From the NCBI RefSeq assembly GCF_034555375.1, contig NZ_CP140706.1, forward strand, positions 5,261,001 through 5,325,000: 64,000 bases of DNA. The letters run 5' to 3'. The stretch comes from Pseudomonas sp. B33.4. GTDB lineage: Bacteria > Pseudomonadota > Gammaproteobacteria > Pseudomonadales > Pseudomonadaceae. Below, piece by piece: positions 8,027 through 18,400 of the stretch. The stretch's first letter is position 1; the number at the start of each line of letters is the position of its first letter. Both the position numbers and the translations under genes were made by a program. The notes under the pieces are model-generated. The model was not told where the DNA came from, did no database searches, and saw only the letters and a program-made list of their open reading frames with translations.

Positions 8027-9614
8027 GCCCAAGCGTGGAGTACGTGCCGGTCGCTATTGCGTTCGGTACTGGCTCTGCGATGAACAAATACGCCGAAATT
8101 TGCCCCCCATGAAGGGTGAGACGGGGCGAACGCCCCTTCGCAAACAGTGGTCTCTCGCCATGTAAACCAGCATCCGTTACCCACCAGGTTCTTAGGTTGC
8201 GGCAATCAAGAACAGTCACGCCGTCAATGTAGGTGAGGCGAACTGGATCGCTGATCAGACTCAGAACACCGCGACGGGTAAGCTTCAAAAAATCATCCAG
8301 TGAAGATTGCACTTCAATCCTCAGATCAACACCAGCGGAGCTGTAGTAAGAGAAGATCGAAAACCAGTACGCAGAAGCGATGATGACCTGGTCACCCGAC
8401 AGCGCGTTCTGATTCAACTGCATCACCAATGAAGCAAACCCAGCGTCTTTGCGCACATCTGTACCATTTAGTTCATCGTTTTGTCGGTACACCATCGTTA
8501 GCCCGTGCAATTGGACAACCACCACAAAAAACAGAACTGCCCTCGCCAACCAAATTCGACGTTTCCCCCAGATATCCAGCGCGACCGCTGTCATCATTGC
8601 CAAAGCCGGAGCCGAAAAGAACAGGTATCGAGGTACAAATAGCGCATGCACCAAGGCAATCAGATAGAGAGCAATAAGCGGCACAAAAAAATAGCTGACC
8701 AGCAGCCAGTTGAAGCGTTGTTCAGCAGAGCTGTTCGCAATGATTGTCGCAGCAAACAGCAACATCAATACCAACGGAAGCAGCCTCAACATCGGCGACT
8801 GGAAGGCGTCGCTACCGATTACGGAGAACTGCCAGACAATCATCAAGGCTTGCTGCAACGTCACGGGAGCTATCCACTCCAATACCCCCGTGTCAGCCAA
8901 TTGATTGAAGAGATGGGGAATCCAGGGCAGGTACAAGAACACGACGGCAATGTTGGTGATTAGCCACTCCCCAGGCCCAATGGTCACCACGGTCCGGGAA
9001 CTGCGACTCTGCCACCAGAACAACCAATGCACCAACACACACAAACCGGCGAAGTAATGCGTATAAAACGCAGCAACCATCAGCAACGCGTAAATCACCG
9101 CAAAGCGTTTTTGCTTCGGCGCCCGTGCCCAGCACACCAATGCCAGGGTAGCTCCCATCAGCCAGAATCCAAGCAAGGTGTACATCCTGGCTTCCTGGCT
9201 AAAACGTATCGAAATTGGTAACAACGCCAACAGCAATGCCGCAATCCACGTCGCCCGACGCGTTGAGATCAGGCTCATCAACTTGATACACAACAATAAC
9301 GTGCCGACATCCGCTAACACGCTCAAGGCTCGTGCCGGCAATGGGGCATCGCCCCACACTGCGCCCCAGTAATGCAAGAACATGTAGTAGAGCGGCGGAT
9401 GAACGTCCAGGCTCGTCAACGCCCAGATGCGTGCCGGCGTTTCCCGCGCAAGCAGGAGGCCATAGGCCTCGTCGCCCCATATCGACGGCACCGTAATGGA
9501 GTGGAAGCGTACGTACAGTGCAATGATCAACACCGCAACCAAAGCCAGTCGATCCCATTGCGCTGGCGCAGGAGACCGTCCAAAGAGCCCAATAGCCAAC
9601 AATTGCTTCATCAC
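7947..9614 (-). CDS. Membrane glycosyltransferase, PMT/ArnT-like (GT-C fold)
   Basis: A polytopic protein of 555 residues with about ten to eleven hydrophobic segments. The first periplasmic loop holds PSIWGDEAYGLLLAR, with the Asp-Glu pair typical of GT-C glycosyltransferases using polyprenyl-phosphate sugars, followed by DVHPPLYYMFLHYW. A soluble C-terminal domain follows. It overlaps the downstream end of the gtrA-like gene by 4 bp, so they form a two-gene unit. Such pairs modify lipopolysaccharide or O-antigen. The base composition is more AT-rich than the flanks, and the 3' end runs 80 bp into the neighbouring gene; both suggest acquisition. Donor and acceptor are unknown. Confidence 0.8.
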   Translation of the reverse strand: MMKQLLAIGLFGRSPAPAQWDRLALVAVLIIALYVRFHSITVPSIWGDEAYGLLLARETPARIWALTSLDVHPPLYYMFLHYWGAVWGDAPLPARALSVLADVGTLLLCIKLMSLISTRRATWIAALLLALLPISIRFSQEARMYTLLGFWLMGATLALVCWARAPKQKRFAVIYALLMVAAFYTHYFAGLCVLVHWLFWWQSRSSRTVVTIGPGEWLITNIAVVFLYLPWIPHLFNQLADTGVLEWIAPVTLQQALMIVWQFSVIGSDAFQSPMLRLLPLVLMLLFAATIIANSSAEQRFNWLLVSYFFVPLIALYLIALVHALFVPRYLFFSAPALAMMTAVALDIWGKRRIWLARAVLFFVVVVQLHGLTMVYRQNDELNGTDVRKDAGFASLVMQLNQNALSGDQVIIASAYWFSIFSYYSSAGVDLRIEVQSSLDDFLKLTRRGVLSLISDPVRLTYIDGVTVLDCRNLRTWWVTDAGLHGERPLFAKGRSPRLTLHGGQISAYLFIAEPVPNAIATGTYSTLGPTLQPLPAARNCLLAPSATSANRTRR

Positions 9615-9970
9615 CGTTGCTCACGTAATAGCACGTACCTGAAAAAGCCGTATCCGGCCAGAAAATTGATCAGCGTGAACACCACCACAGTCATCAGTCC
9701 CGGCCAATGACGCGCATCGGCAATCGAACCGATGCCGAAACTGACTCCGCCCATCAGCACAATGAACAACAGATAGCCGAACACCGACGTTCTGCTCTCG
9801 AAGGTGTACAGCATGTTCACGTAAAAAGAGAACGCAGCTGCAACGCAAAACGCGGCAAAGTTACTGGCGGCTTGCGACAGCTCGATGGCGTTGTACAGGA
9901 CGAAAAAGATTTGCCAATGGATAAATCCATCGGCAATTTCGATCACAGTCAATGCCGAGAATCCCTTCAT
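9611..9970 (-). CDS. GtrA-family flippase-like membrane protein
   Basis: A 119-residue protein with four hydrophobic segments. The stretch FAAFCVAAAFSFYVNMLYTF is the GtrA signature. GtrA proteins are thought to flip polyprenyl-phosphate sugars across the inner membrane for O-antigen glucosylation. The usual partner GtrB (the glucosyl transferase that charges the lipid carrier) is not encoded nearby. It is translationally coupled (ATGA overlap) to the glycosyltransferase that follows. Confidence 0.8.
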   Translation of the reverse strand: MKGFSALTVIEIADGFIHWQIFFVLYNAIELSQAASNFAAFCVAAAFSFYVNMLYTFESRTSVFGYLLFIVLMGGVSFGIGSIADARHWPGLMTVVVFTLINFLAGYGFFRYVLLREQR

Positions 9971-10141
9971 GCCGGTGCCCTGCCCTTACCACGTTTGGCG
10001 AAGCTTCAACCTAGGCCAAGGCAGGTGCCTGGTCTACTGTCAGAAATTACAGGTGGGCGGCCACTTCCGACGAGTGGTCACCACACTGCCACTGCAGCAA
10101 GCGCAGGTGGGCCAACCTTGGAGACGATCCGCGGCACGGGC

Positions 10142-10182
10142 AAAAAAAAACCCCGATCTCTCGACCGGGGCTTCGTTTTTTT
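10142..10182 (-). terminator. Intrinsic terminator of the proY-like gene
   Basis: On the minus strand the sequence reads CCCCGGTC-GAGA-GATCGGGG followed by nine T. This is an eight-pair stem (one G-U) with a GNRA tetraloop, 14 bp past the permease stop codon. Seven T on the other strand could make it bidirectional. Confidence 0.88.
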
Positions 10183-10195
10183 CAGCAGCTACGAC

Positions 10196-11617
10196 TTAAG
10201 AGGCCGAACGCACAGCACCCTGCGTTTCGCCGGTCGGTTGCAACTTGAACACATAGAACAACACGGTCAGCAGCACCAGGAACGCCGGCCCCACATACAG
10301 CGCCACGCGAGTGTCCGGGAAGTACGCCATCAGGCCGACCACCAGCACCAGGAACGCCAGGGCAAAGTACGAGCTGACCGGGTACAGCCACATCTTGTAC
10401 TTGAGGCCGGCACGTTCGCTGGCGCTCAGGCCTTTGCGGAATTTCAGCTGAGCCAGCAGGATCATCACCCAGGTCCAGATTGCGCCGAAAGTGGCAATCG
10501 AAGTCACCCAGACGAAGACTTTTTCCGGCACCAGATAGTTGAGCATTACGCCCAAGAGCAACACCGCCATCGACAGCAACAGCGCACGACGCGGCACGCC
10601 GTTGTTCGAGGTCTTGGCAAAACCGGCCGGCGCCTGGCCATTCTGCGCCAGGCTGTAGAGCATGCGCCCGGTGCTGAAGATACCGCCGTTGCACGACGAC
10701 AGCGCCGCAGTGATCACCACGAAGTTGATAATGCCGGCGGCAGTCTTGATGCCCAGACGCTCAAAGGTCATCACGAACGGGCTGCCCTGCGTGCCGATTT
10801 CATTCCACGGGTAGATCGACAGAATCACGAACAACGCGCCGACATAGAACAGCAGAATCCGCCAGAACACCGAGCCGATCGCGTCAGGAATGGTTTTCTG
10901 CGGGTTCTTGGCTTCACCGGCGGTCAGGCCGATCATCTCGACGCCCAAGTAGGCGAACATGACCATTTGCAGCGACATCAGCACACCGGTCACGCCATTG
11001 GGCATGAAGCCGCCATGCGCCCACAGGTTGGAAATCCCCAGCGCCACGCCATCATTGCCGAAACCGAAAGCGATGATGCCGACGCCACCGATGACCATGG
11101 CAATAATCGTGACGATCTTGATCAAGGCGAACCAGAACTCGAACTCACCAAAAGCCTTCACCGCGATCAGGTTGATCGAACCCATGCTGATCAACGCCGC
11201 GAGGGCCCAGATCCAGCGCGGCACATCGGGAAACCAGATGCCCATGTACACGGCCACCGCAGTGATTTCCGCGACGCAGGTCACCAGCCACAGGAACCAG
11301 TAATTCCAGCCAGTGAGAAAGCCGGCCAACGGGCCGAGGTAGTCTTGCGCATAACGGCTGAAAGAGCCGGCGACCGGGTTGTGCACGGCCATCTCGCCGA
11401 GGGCACGCATGATCACCAGAATCGCCAGACCACCGAGAATGTAGGACAGCATGATCGCCGGGCCGGCCATTTCGATGGCCTTGGCCGAACCTAGAAACAG
11501 ACCGACGCCGATACAGGCACCGAGCGCCATCAGGCGAATATGCCGTTCGCCGAGTTCGCGTTTGAGCGGACCGCCCTGAGCGGTGTCGCCGTGAGGCAGT
11601 TGATTGCCGACTGGCAT
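10196..11617 (-). CDS. Amino-acid permease, ProY/HutT-like
   Basis: A 12-segment amino-acid/proton symporter of 473 residues in the AAT branch of the APC superfamily. It follows E. coli ProY closely: RHIRLMALGACIGVGLFLGS, IMRALGEMAVHNPVAGSFSR, NLWAHGGFMPNG and LYPWN-like SIYPWNEIGTQGSPFV. Close relatives carry proline or histidine; the substrate here is inferred. The ATG at 11617 fits the conserved start (MPVGNQ...LKRELGERHIR); the reading frame goes on to 11737 without family similarity. It is monocistronic, with its own terminator. Confidence 0.82.
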   Translation of the reverse strand: MPVGNQLPHGDTAQGGPLKRELGERHIRLMALGACIGVGLFLGSAKAIEMAGPAIMLSYILGGLAILVIMRALGEMAVHNPVAGSFSRYAQDYLGPLAGFLTGWNYWFLWLVTCVAEITAVAVYMGIWFPDVPRWIWALAALISMGSINLIAVKAFGEFEFWFALIKIVTIIAMVIGGVGIIAFGFGNDGVALGISNLWAHGGFMPNGVTGVLMSLQMVMFAYLGVEMIGLTAGEAKNPQKTIPDAIGSVFWRILLFYVGALFVILSIYPWNEIGTQGSPFVMTFERLGIKTAAGIINFVVITAALSSCNGGIFSTGRMLYSLAQNGQAPAGFAKTSNNGVPRRALLLSMAVLLLGVMLNYLVPEKVFVWVTSIATFGAIWTWVMILLAQLKFRKGLSASERAGLKYKMWLYPVSSYFALAFLVLVVGLMAYFPDTRVALYVGPAFLVLLTVLFYVFKLQPTGETQGAVRSAS

Positions 11618-12137
11618 AGGGGTGCAACCTCGTCTTGTTATTGGATATGACCACCGAGTGTCGAAGCGTCGGCCGATAAGCCTTGGCTTGAACTGAAACC
11701 GCGTCTGCTTCGTGGGCAGACACGTCTTGCAGGGCAACCTGAAAGATCAGCGGGGCGTGCAGTATAAAAAGCCTTGGGCAGGATTTTTCACTCTATAAGC
11801 CACAACATTCAGCGACAACTCTCGGCAATAACCCGGTTTGCGGAGAGGCATTCCCTGCTTTGCGTAGGAATAATCGCCACCGAAAAAGCCGCCGAGTATT
11901 GCACAGCATTGGTGCACCGTCATGCCCCTGCTTTGGCAGCATTGCCCTGCAGCGCGCTCTGATTGGCAGGTTCAGGCGAGTAAGCTCCCTCGCCACAAAG
12001 TTGGCTTTAGGCTCACTTCGCCCTGGCGCCAGCCTTTCAGATTTATTCAGCAACCCCCCCCTGGCCAACCCTTCACATTTTTTTCACCAGCCCCAACCAC
12101 CGTCTAAGCTTCAGACAAGTCCGATCAATCTGCGTGA
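11618..12137. other. Intergenic region without a recognised gene
   Basis: This 520-bp gap divides the divergent proY-like and PBP genes and must hold both promoters. I see short open frames but none with a ribosome site or family similarity, and no structured RNA or repeat of the types found elsewhere in the window. Confidence 0.6.
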
Positions 12138-15100
12138 ATGGATCAATCGACTATGGGCGCTTTGTGGCAAACCGATTCGAGTAAAGCCGTGGTTCCGACT
12201 GACCGTGTGGATGAAGCGCCTGTCCCTGAAAAACCCCGCCGCAATCGGCACGGGTGGAAGGCTTTCTGGTTGTTGCTGCTGATTATCGCGATCGTGGTAG
12301 GACTGGCCGCGTCCAAGGAAATGCGCACTTCACGCTTTCAGTCACGCGAACTGAGCCAGTACGCTGCTTCGCTGACTTACCATCTCGAACCCGGTCCCAG
12401 CGAAGCCATTCGTTATCCGGGCAACGGGCCGTTCGACTTGCGCCTGGGTTACAGCTCCCTCGATGAATTCCTGCCACGCCTGCTCAAACGCAACTATGTC
12501 GTTACCGAGCAGACGCGTTTTTCCCCGGCGTTGCTCAGCTACACCGATAAAGGCCTGTTCGTGCCGTACTCCGAGAAGATCCAGGCCGGGCTGTCGATCA
12601 CCGATTGCCGGGCTGCGCCGCTGTACAAGTACAACTACCCGCAACAGCTTTACTCAAGCTTCGAATCCATCCCGCCGGTGGTGGTCAGCAGCCTGTTGTT
12701 CATCGAAAACCGTTTCCTGCTCGACCCGAAACAACCGCTGGCCAACCCGGCAGTGGACTGGCCGCGTTTCGGCATGGCGGCGTGGTCGCAAGTGGCGAAA
12801 TTGCTGCGCTTGCCCGGCCAGTCGGCGGGCGGCAGCACGCTGGCGACGCAGCTGGAAAAGTACCGCCACTCACCGGATGGCCTGACGGTGTCCGGTGCCG
12901 AAAAACTACGGCAGATGATGTCCGCCAGCGTGCGCGCCTATCAGCCCGGCCCGCAAACCCTGGGAGCACGGCAAAACATCGTGCGCGATTATCTCAACAG
13001 CGTGCCGCTGTCGGCGGTGCCGGGGCATGGTGAAGTGCATGGCATGGCGGAAGGCTTGCGCGTCTGGTACGGCAGCGACTTCAACCAGGCCAACGCACAG
13101 TTGAACAGCCCGGCCACGGATGCGAAAACCATGGCAGCCAAAGGCTTGGTCCTGCGTGAAATGCTCTCGCTGATGATCGCTCAGCGGCGCCCTTCGCATT
13201 ATCTGACCAAGGGCCGCGAAGAACTCGCCAACCTCACCGACAGCCACTTGCGCCTGCTCAAGCAGAACGGTGTGATCGACAGCGCGCTGGCCGATGCCGC
13301 CCTGACCAGCAAAGTCACCTATCGCGACTGGCAGACCCAGCCGACCATTCAACCGATCGAAACCAACAAGGGCATCAGCGTCGCCCGCAGTCGTCTGGCG
13401 AGCATGCTCAACCGGCCGCTGTACGATCTCGACCGCCTCGATCTGTCAGCCACCAGCACCCTGCAGGGCGAACTGCAAACCCAGGCCACTGCGTACCTGA
13501 AGAAACTCGCCGACCCTGCCTACGCCGCCGAAGTCGGCCTGCTCGGTGAACGCTTGCTGACCCCCACCAGCACCACGCAAGTGCGCTACAGCTTCACCCT
13601 CTTCGAACTGACCCCGGACGGCTCCCGCGTGCGGGTGCAGACCGACAGCACCGACCAGCCCTTCGATATCAACGAAGGCAGCAAACTCGAACTCGGCTCA
13701 ACCGCGAAAATGCGCGTGCTCACCACGTACCTGCAAATCATTGCCGAACTGCATGACAAGTACGGCGCGATGAGCGTGCCGGAACTGAAGAAAGTCGAAG
13801 TCCCCGATCAGGACCGCCTGAGCCAGTGGGTCATCGATTACCTGATCCAGAACAAGGATCACGACCTGTCGAAGCTGCTCGGCGCAGCACTTGATCGCAA
13901 GTATTCGGCGAGCCCCGGCGAGGCGTTTTTCACCGGCGGCGGCTTGCACACGTTCCACAACTTTCGCAAGGAAGACAACGGCCGCTTGCCGACCTTGCGC
14001 GATGCCCTGCGCGAATCGATCAACCTGCCGTTCATTCGGCTGATGCGCGATCTGGTGCGTTACACCACCTACTCCGGCCCCAACAACAGTGCCGAACTGC
14101 TCAAGGACGATCGTGACCCGCGTCGTCAGGAATACCTGGCGAATTTCGCCGACCGCGAAGGCACTTCGTTCCAGCTCAAGTTCTGGAAAAAGTACAAAAA
14201 CAAAGACACTCAGGCGCGCCTCGACACCTTCCTCGACAGCATGCGCCCGACGCCGATTCGCATGGCCGCCGTGCATCGCTACCTGCTGCCCGATGCCAGC
14301 CAGGAAGACTTCAACACGTTTGTGCGCTCACACCTCAAAGGCGCCAAGCTCACGGAAAAACTCACCGATGATCGCCTCATCCGCCTCTATGATTCCTACG
14401 GCCCTGGCAGCTACGATTTGCCCGACCAAGGCTTCATTGCCAAGGTGCATCCGCTGGACTTGTGGATGATGGGCTATCTGTTGAACCACCCGGACGCGAC
14501 CTTCAGCGAGATCGTCAAAGCCAGCCATTTCGAACGTCAGGAAGTCTACAGCTGGCTGTTCAAGAGCAAACACAAGGGCGCCCGCGACAGCCGTATTCGC
14601 ACCATGCTCGAGATCGAGGCGTTCCTCGAGATTCACCAGCGCTGGCAGAAAGTCGGCTACCCGTTCGATCACCTGGTGCCGTCGCTGGCCACCGCTATCG
14701 GTAGCTCAGGTGACCGCCCTGCCGCACTGGCCGAGTTGATCGGCACCATCCTCAATGACGGCGTACGCATGCCGACCTTGCGCATCGACAGCCTGCATTT
14801 CGCCGCCGGTACGCCGTACGAAACGCAACTGGTCAACGACCCGCATGTCGGCAAACGAGTGATGCCATCAGAGGTCGCCACGGCCATGCGCGAGGCTCTT
14901 TCGCAAGTAGTGGACGCCGGTACGGCAAAACGTGTTTCCGGCAGTTTCAAACTGGCTGATGGCAGCCCACTGGCCATGGGTGGCAAAACGGGTACCGGTG
15001 ACAACCGCATCGAGGCCATCGGTTCGGGCGGACGCATCCTCAGTTCGAAGTCGATCAACCGCACGGCGACCTTCGTGTTCTACATCGGCGACCACCATTT

Positions 15101-15296
15101 CGGCACCCTCACCGCATTCGTTCCAGGGCGCTCGGCGGAGAACTTCAAATTCACTTCGGCCCTGCCAGTGCAGGTGCTCAAGGGCATGGCACCGATTCTG
15201 ACACCGTACTTGCAACCGGGCAGCGCCTCACAATGCACGCCAACGCAAACCGCCAGCGTGGCGATGCTCGAGGCGCCGCGCCCTACCGCGAGGTAA
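12138..15296 (+). CDS. Large class A penicillin-binding protein (GT51 + transpeptidase)
   Basis: A 1052-residue bitopic cell-wall synthase. Residues 1-40 are cytoplasmic, about 41-60 form a membrane anchor (AFWLLLLIIAIVVGLA). The glycosyltransferase GT51 domain follows, with catalytic Glu190 in LFIENRFLL and the GGSTLATQLEKY motif near 230. The transpeptidase motifs are all present: STAK (Ser521, Lys524), SIN (Ser627-Asn629) and KTGT (Lys950). Both activities should therefore be intact. SIN and KTGT are some 320 residues apart, far more than in typical PBPs, so the transpeptidase domain holds a large insertion. No good ribosome site precedes the ATG. A specialised, non-housekeeping synthase is likely. 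Confidence 0.82.
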   Translation: MDQSTMGALWQTDSSKAVVPTDRVDEAPVPEKPRRNRHGWKAFWLLLLIIAIVVGLAASKEMRTSRFQSRELSQYAASLTYHLEPGPSEAIRYPGNGPFDLRLGYSSLDEFLPRLLKRNYVVTEQTRFSPALLSYTDKGLFVPYSEKIQAGLSITDCRAAPLYKYNYPQQLYSSFESIPPVVVSSLLFIENRFLLDPKQPLANPAVDWPRFGMAAWSQVAKLLRLPGQSAGGSTLATQLEKYRHSPDGLTVSGAEKLRQMMSASVRAYQPGPQTLGARQNIVRDYLNSVPLSAVPGHGEVHGMAEGLRVWYGSDFNQANAQLNSPATDAKTMAAKGLVLREMLSLMIAQRRPSHYLTKGREELANLTDSHLRLLKQNGVIDSALADAALTSKVTYRDWQTQPTIQPIETNKGISVARSRLASMLNRPLYDLDRLDLSATSTLQGELQTQATAYLKKLADPAYAAEVGLLGERLLTPTSTTQVRYSFTLFELTPDGSRVRVQTDSTDQPFDINEGSKLELGSTAKMRVLTTYLQIIAELHDKYGAMSVPELKKVEVPDQDRLSQWVIDYLIQNKDHDLSKLLGAALDRKYSASPGEAFFTGGGLHTFHNFRKEDNGRLPTLRDALRESINLPFIRLMRDLVRYTTYSGPNNSAELLKDDRDPRRQEYLANFADREGTSFQLKFWKKYKNKDTQARLDTFLDSMRPTPIRMAAVHRYLLPDASQEDFNTFVRSHLKGAKLTEKLTDDRLIRLYDSYGPGSYDLPDQGFIAKVHPLDLWMMGYLLNHPDATFSEIVKASHFERQEVYSWLFKSKHKGARDSRIRTMLEIEAFLEIHQRWQKVGYPFDHLVPSLATAIGSSGDRPAALAELIGTILNDGVRMPTLRIDSLHFAAGTPYETQLVNDPHVGKRVMPSEVATAMREALSQVVDAGTAKRVSGSFKLADGSPLAMGGKTGTGDNRIEAIGSGGRILSSKSINRTATFVFYIGDHHFGTLTAFVPGRSAENFKFTSALPVQVLKGMAPILTPYLQPGSASQCTPTQTASVAMLEAPRPTAR

Positions 15297-15488
15297 CAAA
15301 TCGTGTCGGGCTTTTCTGCATCAGGGTGACGCTTTTTCGGTGTGGCGGGTGGTACTTATGTATTTTTCAGATTCGAATTTTCGTCGGGTTGCTGACTCGT
15401 AGCGCTGTTTGCCTCCCGATCTTTGAACTTTTGTTTTGCCCTGCCCTGAGTAGGCTGATCACTCCTCAACAATCAAGGATGATTGGCC

Positions 15489-18400
15489 ATGTCTCTCTCT
15501 CCCCAGCCTGCGGAAAACGCGGATAAAGGACGGCACTACGAATTCATCAAATCCGCCGTCAACGACAGTTTCAAAACCGCCACCGTCAGCCGGGGCCGCG
15601 CATTGGCAGCCTCGCCACTGAAGAATGAATCCTGGTACACCACCGCGCCCGCCGCCTACCTGAACAAACTGGCCACTGCCAACCTCAAGGCCTGGAATTC
15701 GCAGAACCAGGTTGATCACCTGCTGGCCAAAACCGACCTGTATGCGTTTGCCGAACCTTTGCTCAAGGCAAAAATCAAGGCACGACACGGCATCGAGCCG
15801 GATGTCAAAGCCACGTACCTGCGCCTGTACCTGCCAAAAGAAAAACCCTGGTACGCAATCGACCTGTCGGCAGGCGTCGTTACGCGCACCGTCTCCCTGC
15901 TGGATGCGGCGCTGCACAATTTCGCCAGCAGTGAAACAGTCGATCCTGGCTCGACCTACATCAGCAAACCCGATGAGCGAGGCTTGTTCGACGTCGTACC
16001 GATCAAAAGCCAAATGTCGATCACTCAGTTTCAAACGCTGTGCCGGGATCTGGACATCGGCGCGCAGTATAAAAAACACTTGGAAAGCTACCTGCTGCCC
16101 GGCGAACCGCTGGCCGAAAGCGTGCTGCGGTACAAAGTCAGCGAAAGCCAGAAAGATGCGCTCGCCGTCGCGGCGCAGTTGGCGTTGATCAAGGAAGATA
16201 TCCAGTACGACGCCTACAAAATGCTGTTGAGCCTGGCCGAAGACAAACCGCAACTGCTGCTCAACGGTCGTTCAATGCTGTGCTCTGACCTGTCACTGCT
16301 TGGCACTGCGCTGACCGGTGTCCTGCTATTGACGCACGCGCAGCAGGACAGTCGCGGGGTTCGGCGCCTGATTGTCTACATCCCTCACGACCCGGATCAC
16401 CCGCTCAAAGAGTACGACTCGCTCAGGGCGTTCAGGGATGAACTGGCGCGGCAGTTTCGCGAAGACCGATTCAGCGCCTCGACCCAACAAACCTATCGCC
16501 AGTTCTTCAGCCAGTTTGTCGATCAGCAGCAACGCGGGCACTTCTTTGCCGAGCTTGAACAGCGGCTGTTCACCGTCAGGTATCACCCGCGCGTCGACCC
16601 GACCGACCAGCGACCGGCGTGGCGCAAGGACCCGGTGGCCAACCCCAACCTGCAATTCAGTCGCCTGAAATTACAAGGCGATTACTGGCGCCATGCCTAT
16701 CAGCAAAAGCTCAACAAGATTCTCAACGACGCCCGGGAAATCGCCGTCTCCACCGCCGACACCGACAGCAAGGCACGTTGGGCGTGGTGGGACAATTTCA
16801 AGAAAATCGTCTCGGACATTTTCAACGTGGCCCTATTGATTGCCACACCTTTCGTGCCCGGGCTGGGCGAGTTGATGATGGCTTACACCGCTTATCAACT
16901 GACCACCGAGGTGATCGAGGGCATTGTCGATCTGGCCGAAGGCTTATGGCAGGAGGCGGCCGATCATGTGATCGGGGTGGTGACCAGCGTGATCGAACTG
17001 GCCACTTTCGGTGCCGCCGCCGAAATCGGCAGCGCCTTCAAAATCAAATTGTCGCCACTGGTCGAGAACATGAAGCCGGTACGCTTGCCTGATGGCAAAC
17101 CAACGTTGTGGCACCCGGACCTGACGCCGTATGAACAAAAAAACCTGCAACTGGACGCCAGCTCGAAACCCGATCCGCACGGTCTGCATGTCCATGGCGG
17201 CCAGAGCATTCTGCCGTTGGAGGGCAAGCTCTACAGCGTCGAAAAAGCCTCGAATCGCCCGCAAGTCAAAACCCACCGAATCAAACATCCAGAACGCCCG
17301 AACGCGTACCGGCCGACGCTGGAGCACAACGAGCACGGTGCCTGGCGACATGAAGCGGAAAACCCGGCGCACTGGCCAGACAACACCTTGATGCCGCGCC
17401 TGGGCCATAGCGCCGAGCGCTTCACGCCGGCGCAACTGGAGGAAATCCGTATCAGCAGTGGCACCGAGCCCGATCTGCTGCGCCGGATGCACAACGACAG
17501 CAGCCCGCCGCCGCCCTTGCTGGCCGACAGTCTCAAGCGTTACACGGCTGACGATGATGCAAAGATTGCCAGCGCCAATATCCGCGCGGGGCGGTCGATC
17601 GCGGCCGATTCGGACTGGTTCGAACCGATCGTCAGCGGTTTGCCCGGCTGGCCGCCCAGGCGGGCGATGAAAGTGGTGTACGAACACCTCGATGGGTATT
17701 CGCGCCAGTACGGCAACCCGAGCGCCAGCGCAGCCGACACCTTGACCCTTACCCAGACCGAACTCAATGCCGGCCGGTTGCCGGAACGTCTGACAGGGTT
17801 TCTGGATAACGGCGAAATGCGCGCGCTGCTGGGACGCGACGTGCCCTCGCTGGAGCGTCCGCAAGCGCTGCGCAATATCCTTGCCGATGCTGTCGACGAG
17901 CGCCGCACGGACGTCGCAAACCGTCTCTATCAAGCGGCCGATCGCGCAACCAAGGACGACGTTCGCGTTGTGCGAAAGACCTTTCCCGATTTGCCATTGC
18001 CGCTCAGCGAAAAGCTCTTGGCGCAGGCCAGTGCTGACGAACTGCAACGCACCGTCAGCGAACAGCGCTTGCCGTTGCGGCTCAAGGCTCAGGCGCGGGA
18101 GCTGGCTTTTGAAGCGTGCACCGCCCGCGCCTACGAGGGGTTTTACCGCGATGCATCGCTGACCGCCGATACCGAGCGGCTGGCGCTCAATACCTTGCGA
18201 ATCAACACCGACAGCTTTGCCGACCTGCGCATCGAAGTGCGTGACGGCACCTACGATGGGCCGTTGCGGTGCAGCGCAGGCGCGGAGGACGCGACCACCG
18301 TCAGGCGTCTGATTCGTGACGAACTGGGTCGCTACGAAGTGCTCGACGCCAATCACCAGGCGCTGCACGGCGCCGACGATTTCTACGAAGCGATCCTGCA

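Noticed and set aside
9971..10141. Remnant of a gtrB gene downstream of proY
   Set aside because: Translations in all frames that I inspected show no glycosyltransferase motif.
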